Assembly: GCA_964466465.1 (NCBI GenBank)
Contig: CAYXNJ010000056.1
Location: 1 to 14,096 of the forward strand
DNA: 14,096 bases
Reading direction: 5' to 3'
Origin: Sulfurospirillum sp964466465
GTDB lineage: Bacteria > Campylobacterota > Campylobacteria > Campylobacterales > Sulfurospirillaceae
A program made the position numbers and the translations under genes. Under the pieces are notes generated by a model. The model did not search any database and was not told the origin of the DNA. It was given only the letters and a program-made list of their open reading frames with translations. Shown one piece after another: positions 8,464 to 14,096 of this stretch (positions are counted from its first letter, which is position 1; each line of letters begins with the position of its first letter).

Positions 8464-8537
8464 CCTTTGAAGCAAAGCTCCAAAGGCTACGCTAACGCTA
8501 GGTTTGCCAAGACGGCACGCCCACGCACCTTTGGTGC
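8464..8537 (-). repeat. GC-rich hairpin-bearing intergenic element between tctC and tctB
   Basis: The block is clearly richer in G+C than its flanks and contains two compact hairpins. One, at 8464-8486, pairs CCTTTG with CAAAGG and AGC with GCT around an AAA loop, with one A-C mismatch. The other is the perfect GCACC-TTT-GGTGC at 8525-8537. Between them lies a tandem ACGCTA-ACGCTA (8488-8499). It sits at the boundary between the binding protein and membrane subunits. There, structured RNA often limits read-through or protects the upstream mRNA, as REP elements do in malE-malF. It may be a dispersed intergenic repeat; no other copy is present in this window. Confidence 0.5.
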
Positions 8538-8552
8538 TTTGTTAGGTTGAAC

Positions 8553-9512
8553 TTACTTTTTTAGTCCAATTTTTTTCGCAATAGGGTCAAAGATTTGGTA
8601 CTCTGCTTCCCATTGTTTTTTAAAGCCCTCAGCATCTAAAAATCCTGGCGCGATGTTGGTTAAAGTTTGCTCTGCAAACAGTGCGTACTCTTTGGAGTCA
8701 TACACTTCTTTCATTGCCTTAATTAAGCGCTCTTTAACATCTTTTGGTGTGCCTGCTTTGACAACAAAACCTCTCCATGAACCAATGGTGATGTTATAGC
8801 CCAGCTCTACGGTTGTGGGGACATCTTTAAAGACATCAATGCTATCAATGCGTTTGTCATTTAATACAACCATCGGACGAATCGAGCCGTCTTTGATGTA
8901 ATTGACCGCGGAGATGACTTTATCCAAATAAATATCGACCTCGCCACCCAAAACGGCTGCTTTAACTTCAGAGCCAGATTTGTAAGGGATAAATTTGATT
9001 TTCATATTGGTTGCCTCAGCAAGTGCAGCTAGCGTCATATCGTCTAGTCCACCAGGGCTAATACCTGCAAAGGTAATCTCGTGCTGACGGCCATACTCTA
9101 CCATCTCTTTAAAATTTTGAAACTTACTGTTTTTTTGAACGCCTAATACATACATATCAGACTGAATACGGCACAATGGCTCAAAATCACGCATCAACTT
9201 GACAGGAGATGTTCCTAAAACATCGGCGATAACATGAGAAGGGGTAATCTCTAAAATGGTATAACCATTGTTTTTTTGCTGTGCGGCGTGTACCATACCA
9301 ATGAGACCACCACCACCTTTTTTATTGATGGCTTGAACAGGTTGCGGGAGTTTTGTAGTTAATAGCTCTGCATATTTTCGTGCAAAAATATCGCTTGCAC
9401 TTCCTTCTCCAAAAGGAACGACCATCTCAATAGGGCGTTCAGGGTAAGCCGCGGTTACGTTAGAGACAAGTCCCATAAGCGTTAATGCCATGATAGGCAA
9501 CCATTTTTTCAT
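8553..9512 (-). CDS. tctC: TTT periplasmic substrate-binding protein TctC
   Basis: This is the extracytoplasmic binding protein of the TTT system, 319 residues. A signal peptide occupies about 1-22 (two lysines, hydrophobic core, VTAA before YPERP). YPERPIEMVVPFGEGSASD (23-41) is the Bug/TctC opening, equivalent to the usual VVPFxPGGxxD loop. GGGGLIGMVHAAQ followed by NGYTILEITPS forms the second ligand loop. The C-terminal KQWEAEYQIFDPIAKKIGL is typical of the family. ATG at 9512 has AAGGAGC upstream. The frame is open to 9563, overlapping prpF, but the signal peptide supports 9512. The 16-nt gap after prpF means cotranscription. The family binds small carboxylates, notably citrate and related tricarboxylates; the ligand here is inferred from the neighbouring isomerase. 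Confidence 0.94.
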   Translation of the reverse strand: MKKWLPIMALTLMGLVSNVTAAYPERPIEMVVPFGEGSASDIFARKYAELLTTKLPQPVQAINKKGGGGLIGMVHAAQQKNNGYTILEITPSHVIADVLGTSPVKLMRDFEPLCRIQSDMYVLGVQKNSKFQNFKEMVEYGRQHEITFAGISPGGLDDMTLAALAEATNMKIKFIPYKSGSEVKAAVLGGEVDIYLDKVISAVNYIKDGSIRPMVVLNDKRIDSIDVFKDVPTTVELGYNITIGSWRGFVVKAGTPKDVKERLIKAMKEVYDSKEYALFAEQTLTNIAPGFLDAEGFKKQWEAEYQIFDPIAKKIGLKK

Positions 9513-9528
9513 TCTTTGCTCCTTGAAT

Positions 9529-10641
9529 TTAGATTGTATAGCTGTTTTTGGTGTAAACGACACCTTTCATAATAAGCCTAGCTGTTCTAAGCACCGTAAC
9601 ACCTTTTTTGTTTGCATCTTCATAGTATTTTGTCTGCATGACGCCACCTGGATGACCAATGCGTAAGTCGCCTTGAACATTTTTGGTAATTTCATGGACT
9701 AACGAACCTTCCACTTTTGAAGCAAAGGTCACACACACAGCTCCTGTAACAGCTAGGGCTTGATGGGGTTTTTGCATAGACATCATGCGTAAAGAGATGT
9801 CATAGGAGTTTTTATCCCAACTTCTTCCTTTGATATCGTTGTAGGTGGTTGGCGCATCGATTAAGGTTGCTTTAGGCACAGCAGGACTCTCTTTGGTTGC
9901 GCGCTCTTTTGAGCAAAAGCCACACAATTCCGCCCCAATAGAACGCACCTCTTCAATGCGTGCTAAGACTGCATCGTCTAATTCAGAAGGCAACTCATTG
10001 CCTCTTAGTCCTAAATCAGAAGCTTTCATAAAAATCAGCGGATTGCCTGCATCCACAATAGAAACAGGAAGTTCGCCAAAAGAAGTTGTAACATTTTGTA
10101 TCACTTTGTCGGTGGGTAAAAGCTTTTGGGTAACAGCACCTTCGGGGTCACTAAAGGTGACTTCAATGGCAGCAGCACGATTTGGAACACCAGGAATTTC
10201 GAGTTCTCCCTCTTCAACCGCCATGCCATCTTTGACAAGAAAACGCGACAAAATAATCTTTTTTGTATTTGTGTTATAAATACGCACATACGCCATACCA
10301 TCTTTGACGGTAACCATTTTTTCATTCACAGCATAAGGACCTACGGCGGAAGAGATGTTACCACAGTTCCCTTTTGTGTCAACCATTTTGTCGGTAATGC
10401 TGACTTGACAAAAGGTATAATCCACATCGGCATCATCCCTGCTGGATAATCCGATAATAGCAACTTTTGAGGTGAGTGAGTTTCCTCCACCAAGTCCATC
10501 AATTTGCCTTGCATCAGGGCTTCCCATGACATCTAGGAGAAATGCTTCAACCTCTTTTTCCTCTTTGGGAATATCTTCGGTTTTGAAAAAAGCAGCTTTT
10601 GAAGTGCCACCACGCATAATAACACACGGAAACGCGCGCAT
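9529..10641 (-). CDS. prpF: PrpF-family isomerase (aconitate / methylaconitate / methylitaconate type)
   Basis: The product is a 370-residue cytoplasmic, cofactor-independent enzyme of the PrpF family (diaminopimelate-epimerase-like fold). The family includes 2-methylaconitate isomerase PrpF, 3-methylitaconate isomerase Mii and 4-oxalomesaconate tautomerase GalD. Visible hallmarks are MRGGTSKAAFF (9-19, Ser14), DGLGGGNSLTSKVAII (48-63, Lys59), TKGNCGNISSAVGP (89-102, Cys93) and IGHPGGVM near the C-terminus. Ser14, Lys59 and Cys93 fall where family members have active-site residues. No prpB, prpC, prpD or acnD is nearby, so propionate metabolism is not indicated. The gene leads the tctCBA operon, suggesting it processes the imported acid; PrpF of Shewanella is reported to act on trans-aconitate. 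The start at 10641 has a full AAGGAGG. The exact reaction is inference. Confidence 0.9.
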   Translation of the reverse strand: MRAFPCVIMRGGTSKAAFFKTEDIPKEEKEVEAFLLDVMGSPDARQIDGLGGGNSLTSKVAIIGLSSRDDADVDYTFCQVSITDKMVDTKGNCGNISSAVGPYAVNEKMVTVKDGMAYVRIYNTNTKKIILSRFLVKDGMAVEEGELEIPGVPNRAAAIEVTFSDPEGAVTQKLLPTDKVIQNVTTSFGELPVSIVDAGNPLIFMKASDLGLRGNELPSELDDAVLARIEEVRSIGAELCGFCSKERATKESPAVPKATLIDAPTTYNDIKGRSWDKNSYDISLRMMSMQKPHQALAVTGAVCVTFASKVEGSLVHEITKNVQGDLRIGHPGGVMQTKYYEDANKKGVTVLRTARLIMKGVVYTKNSYTI

Positions 10642-10686
10642 CTATACCTCCTTGAGATTTACTTTTGAGGGATGCTAACATTGAAT

Positions 10687-10705
10687 TCTGTCACGAACCT
10701 TGCAA
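10687..10705 (-). promoter_or_regulatory. Candidate operator, copy 1 (upstream of prpF)
   Basis: Read on the minus strand this is TTGCAAGGTTCGTGACAGA, 46-64 nt upstream of the prpF start. A near-identical copy (18 of 19) lies at 13954-13972 on the plus strand. Similarity weakens but continues downstream (TCAATG-TTAGCAT here, TCAAGTGCTAAGAT there). TATACT at 10710-10705 abuts it and could be the -10 box for prpF, which would place the element across the start site. The regulator is unknown; the TctD-like protein is the obvious candidate. Confidence 0.45.
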
Positions 10706-10748
10706 GTATATGTAAGGCAATATAGGGGTATGCACAAGAGAGAAATGA

Positions 10749-10786
10749 TTACAAATTGTTACATCTAATAGAGCTTATGTTATACT
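10749..10786 (+). promoter_or_regulatory. Promoter of the orphan binding protein with tandem TTACA sites
   Basis: TGTTATACT at 10778-10786 is an extended -10 box (TGn-TATACT) about 30 nt before the ATG at 10816. Upstream, TTACA occurs twice exactly 10 bp apart (10749-10753 and 10759-10763), overlapping the -35 position. OmpR-class regulators such as TctD usually bind direct repeats 10-11 bp apart, so these may be activator half-sites. No good -35 hexamer is present, which fits activator dependence. Confidence 0.5.
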
Positions 10787-10815
10787 ACAACGGATTTTTT
10801 CAAGAGGGACACTTT

Positions 10816-11790
10816 ATGATGCGTTTATGGTGTTTTATTTTAGTAATCTTTTGTTGCCTTGCACCCCTTTGCGCCAATGATGGCTTTTCCCAAAAACCTT
10901 TACGCCTGATTGTGGGATTTGGGGTAGGCGGTAGTAGCGATAGATTGGCGCGTGCGATGAAACCTTTTTTACATACGATGTTTAAAACAGAGATTGAAAT
11001 CATCAACATAGAAGGCAAAGGCTCCCAAGTTGCAGCATCCTATTTTTTAAATCAACCCGATGATGGCTATACCCTTTTTTGTTCGACATTTACCCCATAT
11101 TTAGCGCATACCATTTTAATCAATCAAGCCAATTATACACTGGATGATTTTGAGTTTATCAATCTTCAGTGGTTTGACAGCGATATCATTGCAGTACATA
11201 GCGATTCTAATTTAAAATCGTTACCTGAAGTGCTAAACATCTTAAAGAAAAAAGAGAAAAAATTAAAAATAGCCGTGATGGAAGATTCTAGCGGATATTT
11301 ACTGCTTAAATTGCTATTAGAACAGTATGGTATTCCTGAAAAAAATGTGGGAATTTATCTTTATAATAATGGAAAAATGGCGCGAGACGCTATCAAAGAT
11401 CAAAAGGTCGATGCGATTATTATTAGCTCTGAGGGCAGTGAACTGATACGAGAGCAGATACGAACTCTCGCGGTATCAAGTGCAGAACGTCATCCTCAAT
11501 GGGATGTTCCTACTGTGAATGAAGCTATAGAGCCTTTAGGCTTTCAAGTGCCTCTTTTTGCAGGCTCTATGCGAGGTTTTGCTGTGACAAAAACGTTTAA
11601 AGAGAAGTATCCTGAGCGTTACACGCTATTGGTAGAAGGTTTTTTAAAAGTGTTAGCAAAAAAAGAGGTGCAAAAACATTTAAGAAACGAACGTATCGGT
11701 GGTACGTGGATAGGTCCTAAAAGGTCAACGCAGATTGTCAAAGAGACATTTGATGTTTACCAAAAAAATGTGCATCTACTGCGCAACTAA
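10816..11790 (+). CDS. Orphan TctC/Bug-type periplasmic binding protein
   Basis: The product is a 324-residue secreted protein of the TctC (Bug) family. The signal peptide is MMRLWCFILVIFCCLAPLCA, probably cut before NDG; no proper lipobox is seen. PLRLIVGFGVGGSSDRLAR (about 28-46) matches the first ligand loop. DDGYTLFCSTFTPYLAH matches the second. It differs strongly from TctC encoded in the operon, so it is not a recent duplicate. It is divergent from prpF-tctCBA, has no membrane subunits of its own, and ends inside the 3' end of the sensor kinase gene. In Bordetella a TTT binding protein (BctC) contacts the sensor BctE, so a co-sensor role is plausible; feeding substrate to TctAB is the alternative. 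ATG at 10816 is chosen because GAGGG lies 7 nt upstream and the signal peptide begins there. Confidence 0.9.
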   Translation: MMRLWCFILVIFCCLAPLCANDGFSQKPLRLIVGFGVGGSSDRLARAMKPFLHTMFKTEIEIINIEGKGSQVAASYFLNQPDDGYTLFCSTFTPYLAHTILINQANYTLDDFEFINLQWFDSDIIAVHSDSNLKSLPEVLNILKKKEKKLKIAVMEDSSGYLLLKLLLEQYGIPEKNVGIYLYNNGKMARDAIKDQKVDAIIISSEGSELIREQIRTLAVSSAERHPQWDVPTVNEAIEPLGFQVPLFAGSMRGFAVTKTFKEKYPERYTLLVEGFLKVLAKKEVQKHLRNERIGGTWIGPKRSTQIVKETFDVYQKNVHLLRN

Positions 11791-13155
11791 AGGAAAACTG
11801 ATGGTGACTTCCAGCCCATGAGGTATGCAGTTGCTTAAGGACATGGACGCATTGTGAAGTTGAGCAATATGTTTTACAATTCCCAACCCTAAGCCACTAC
11901 CTTGCTTGTTTGTATCAATACGAAAAAAGCGTTCACATACTTTATCCAAATACGCTTCTTCAATTCCCAAACCTTCATCACATACTTTTAAAATGGCTTG
12001 CTGCTTTTCTGTTTTTAGACTCAGTGTAATCGTCCCCATAGGATTGCCTTCACTGTCTCTTGCATGAATAAGCGCATTGTCAATCAGATTTTGTAAAAGA
12101 CTCTCTAAAATGATGGGACCGCCATTGATCCAGACTGCTTCGTTCGCGTCAAAAACAAACTCAAATCCTTGTGCGTAAATGAACGGTACTTTTGCCATAG
12201 CCACTTTTTCACACAATTCATAGAAATTTAAAGGCTTGAAGCGTACTCTATCAAAAGCATCAGGATTAGTTTTTGCGTACAGTAAGAGTTGTTGCGTAGT
12301 ATGTGCCATTGTATCAATAATCTTGATATATTGCTGTTTTTCCTCTCCTTCTTGTAACGATTTGTCCATTTGCAATAGCACTTTAAGCTCAGCCAGAGGC
12401 GTGCGCAGTTGATGCGAAACATCGGCATTAAAGTGTTCAATATGTGCAAAACTTTTCTTAAGTTTGATAAACAGTTGATTAATACTTTTAACCAAGGAGA
12501 GAACTTCAAGAGGAATACTGTGTTCATCAATAGGGGTTAAATCATGGATATCACGTTTTTTAATCGAGTGTTGAAGGTCAATGAGAGGCTCTAAGCCTTT
12601 ATTAACAGCAAATAAAGAGATGGCAATAACAATAAAAATAATAATACACGTCACCCCACTAATGGCTATAAAAATTTCTTCAATCATGCTGTGACGGTCT
12701 TCAAGCGTTTCGGCAACAATAATGGTGGCATGATAAGGTATGCCATTACGATACATCTGGTGTGTTGTCAGCAGTGCACGAATTTTTTCTCCCGCATAGA
12801 CATCATCGTAAAATGTAATGTCTTTAAGGCGTTTGTTTAAAAGAGGTCTCGGAAGAGCTTCAAAGCCTGAAATGGTTGTTCTATAATCATCTTCAATCGT
12901 ATAAAAAACACTTCCTTTTCCTGATGCGGTTTGAAGATTGATACCAAGTTCTGGTACTTTAAATTGAATTTCGCCATTTTGAACATACAGTCGGTTGATG
13001 ATATTGCGCGCCTCAGAGAGCAGAGCATCGTCAAAATGTTTGTTGACCTTGTATTGTAAAAAGATGAAAATTGAGACAAAAGCACTGAGCGCTACAAGAA
13101 TTAAAGAAAAACTCAGTAATTCTATAAGGCGTGAGCGAATAGAAAAGGGTTTCAT
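11776..13155 (-). CDS. tctE: TctE-like sensor histidine kinase
   Basis: This is an inner-membrane two-component sensor of 459 residues. TM1 is at about 14-34 and TM2 at about 162-184. The periplasmic domain between them, about 125 residues, is like the 2CSK_N sensor of TctE. It contains GSVFYTIEDDYRTTISGFEALP (81-102), a typical TctE pattern. A HAMP-like linker leads to the H-box FNADVSHQLRTPL with His248. The ATP-binding domain has N-box LLQNLIDNAL (353-362), G1 DEGLGI (393-398) and G2 GSGLGLGIV (419-427), so the kinase looks intact. Its ATG overlaps the regulator stop in ATGA, indicating translational coupling. Its 3' end overlaps the convergent orphan binding protein gene by 15 nt. The context points to tricarboxylate sensing; the tct name reflects family and neighbours, not a tested ligand. 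Confidence 0.92.
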   Translation of the reverse strand: MKPFSIRSRLIELLSFSLILVALSAFVSIFIFLQYKVNKHFDDALLSEARNIINRLYVQNGEIQFKVPELGINLQTASGKGSVFYTIEDDYRTTISGFEALPRPLLNKRLKDITFYDDVYAGEKIRALLTTHQMYRNGIPYHATIIVAETLEDRHSMIEEIFIAISGVTCIIIFIVIAISLFAVNKGLEPLIDLQHSIKKRDIHDLTPIDEHSIPLEVLSLVKSINQLFIKLKKSFAHIEHFNADVSHQLRTPLAELKVLLQMDKSLQEGEEKQQYIKIIDTMAHTTQQLLLYAKTNPDAFDRVRFKPLNFYELCEKVAMAKVPFIYAQGFEFVFDANEAVWINGGPIILESLLQNLIDNALIHARDSEGNPMGTITLSLKTEKQQAILKVCDEGLGIEEAYLDKVCERFFRIDTNKQGSGLGLGIVKHIAQLHNASMSLSNCIPHGLEVTISFPLVAQ

Positions 13156-13820
13156 TGCGGTTTGGTGATCAAAATATACCCTAATCCTCGTACGGTTTGA
13201 AGCGTCGCATTGTCTCCAATTTTTTTACGAAGTCTTGAGATATAGGTTTCAATGGCAGTAGGATTAAAATTGTCATCAAATGAGGCGATGTGTGAAGCGA
13301 TAGTTTCTTTGCTTAAAACTTGATTCGCGTGCAGAAGTAGTTGTTCAAAAATACTCGTTTCACGATAGCTTAAATCGACACGTTCACCTTTACACGTTAG
13401 GGTTCGCGAATTGGTATCAAACACAAGATGTCCTACGGTAATGAGAGAAAGTCCATCTTGTAATACACGTCTTAAAAGGGCATTGACGCGCGCAACAACC
13501 TCTTCGAGGGCAAAAGGTTTGCATAAATAATCATCCGCGCCACTCTCTAATCCTAAAATTTTTTGATCCAATTTGTCGCGTGCGGAGATAATCAAAACAG
13601 GAATTTTAGAGTGATGTTTTCGCAAATAATGGAGCAAATCCATCCCATCTAAATGAGGCAATCCAAGATCTAATACTAAAAGATCATAAGGTTCATATTC
13701 TAAGACGTGTTTTCCTTCAAGCCCATCATTTAGAACATCTACAGCGTACCCCGCGTGGCTGAGTGCATGGGAAATTCCCAAGGCCAATGTTTCATTATCT
13801 TCAAGGACTAAAACTCTCAT
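13152..13820 (-). CDS. tctD: TctD-like OmpR-family response regulator
   Basis: This DNA-binding response regulator has 222 residues. The receiver domain (1-115) has the acidic pair Glu7/Asp8, phosphoacceptor Asp51 in VLDLGLP, Ser79 and Lys101 in the CKPF loop. The winged-helix domain (about 125-220) shows LSYRETSIFEQLLLHANQVLSKE, a recognition-helix region NPTAIETYISRLRKKIG and the VRGLGYIL wing. It should be phosphorylated by the downstream TctE-like kinase and activate the transporter operon. The frame is open to 13856, but MRVLVLED at 13820 is the canonical domain start, with AAGG 10 nt upstream. TGCTATGAT (-10 TATGAT at 13857-13852) is a plausible extended -10 promoter. The target sites are not proven; repeated elements in both intergenic regions of the locus are candidates. 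Confidence 0.93.
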   Translation of the reverse strand: MRVLVLEDNETLALGISHALSHAGYAVDVLNDGLEGKHVLEYEPYDLLVLDLGLPHLDGMDLLHYLRKHHSKIPVLIISARDKLDQKILGLESGADDYLCKPFALEEVVARVNALLRRVLQDGLSLITVGHLVFDTNSRTLTCKGERVDLSYRETSIFEQLLLHANQVLSKETIASHIASFDDNFNPTAIETYISRLRKKIGDNATLQTVRGLGYILITKPQ

Positions 13821-13953
13821 TGATACTAACCTTCGTATAAAAATATGCGAAATCATAGCATAAGCTTTTAAAGATATAGATGCGTTTAAAAGAGTTCGTA
13901 TGTATAAAAGTTTGAGTCAAAGTATAGGAATTTTTTTCTTATCGGGATGAGGG

Positions 13954-13972
13954 TTGCAAGGTTTGTGACAGA
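13954..13972 (+). promoter_or_regulatory. Candidate operator, copy 2 (upstream of tctD / beyond the right edge)
   Basis: TTGCAAGGTTTGTGACAGA matches the element upstream of prpF at 18 of 19 positions. It lies 134 nt upstream of tctD but points away from it, toward a gene that must begin past the right edge. It could control tctD, that unseen gene, or both. The half-sites TTGCA and TGACA are 12 bp apart. Confidence 0.45.
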
Positions 13973-14096
13973 CTCAAGTGCTAAGATTCTAAAATAATTC
14001 TAAAGTATTACTATTAAAAATTTTTAATAAATTAACTTGCTAATTTAAAGGCTAATTTTAATAGAACAGTTTTTAAAATGCAGGTTTTATTGAGAG
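13973..14096. promoter_or_regulatory. AT-rich control region with tandem repeats and a palindrome
   Basis: ATTCTAAA occurs twice 11 bp apart (13986-13993 and 13997-14004); the full 11-mers ATTCTAAAATA and ATTCTAAAGTA differ at one base. A perfect 18-bp palindrome TATTAAAAATTTTTAATA follows at 14012-14029. Then GCTAATTT is repeated 12 bp apart (14039-14046 and 14051-14058). No start codon with a convincing ribosome site is visible before the edge. This looks like the promoter region of a rightward gene outside the window. Confidence 0.35.

Noticed and set aside
8464..8537. Structured block considered as an intrinsic terminator within the tct operon
   Set aside because: Neither hairpin is followed by a T-run on the minus strand, so full termination is unlikely; it is kept only as a possible stability or attenuation element.
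9845..10449. Plus-strand open frames of 107 and 144 codons
   Set aside because: They are antisense to prpF, whose conserved motifs run through the whole region; no ribosome site or domain was seen.

Overview
The window looks like a chromosomal stretch of a Campylobacterota (epsilonproteobacterial) genome, most likely Sulfurospirillum or a close relative. This rests on the AT-rich composition, strong AAGGAG-type ribosome sites, a GluRS2-like paralog of the kind found in this group, and an abundance of sensory genes. The assignment is by recognition of protein style, not by a search.

Left third (1-3154, minus strand): a glutaminyl-tRNA synthetase with a GatB/YqeY-type C-terminal tail. It overlaps by 8 nt a GluRS-like paralog that runs off the left edge. 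The paralog keeps the GluRS framework but has lost recognisable HIGH and KMSKS signatures. A divergent methyl-accepting chemotaxis protein (3483-5090, plus) follows and ends at a bidirectional hairpin terminator. That terminator is shared with a convergent AbrB-family membrane protein (5147-6196, minus).

Right two thirds (6380-14096): a tricarboxylate uptake locus. The minus-strand operon prpF-like, tctC, tctB, tctA (10641 down to 6428) encodes a PrpF-family isomerase, a periplasmic binding protein and the two membrane subunits of a tripartite tricarboxylate transporter (TTT). It ends at a long perfect hairpin. Between tctC and tctB lies a short GC-rich, hairpin-rich block. Divergent from prpF is a second, transporter-less TctC-type binding protein (10816-11790, plus). 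It converges on, and overlaps by 15 nt, a TctE-like sensor kinase. The kinase is translationally coupled by an ATGA overlap to a TctD-like response regulator (13820 down to 11776).

Working model (inference): the TctD/TctE pair senses a tricarboxylate, perhaps with the orphan binding protein as co-sensor, and activates prpF-tctCBA. TctCBA imports the acid and the PrpF-family enzyme isomerises it into something the TCA cycle accepts. trans-Aconitate to cis-aconitate is the simplest candidate. A 19-nt element is present in both intergenic regions bordering the orphan binding protein and the kinase/regulator pair, with 18 of 19 identities, and is a candidate operator. No RNA genes, insertion sequences or CRISPR arrays were seen.
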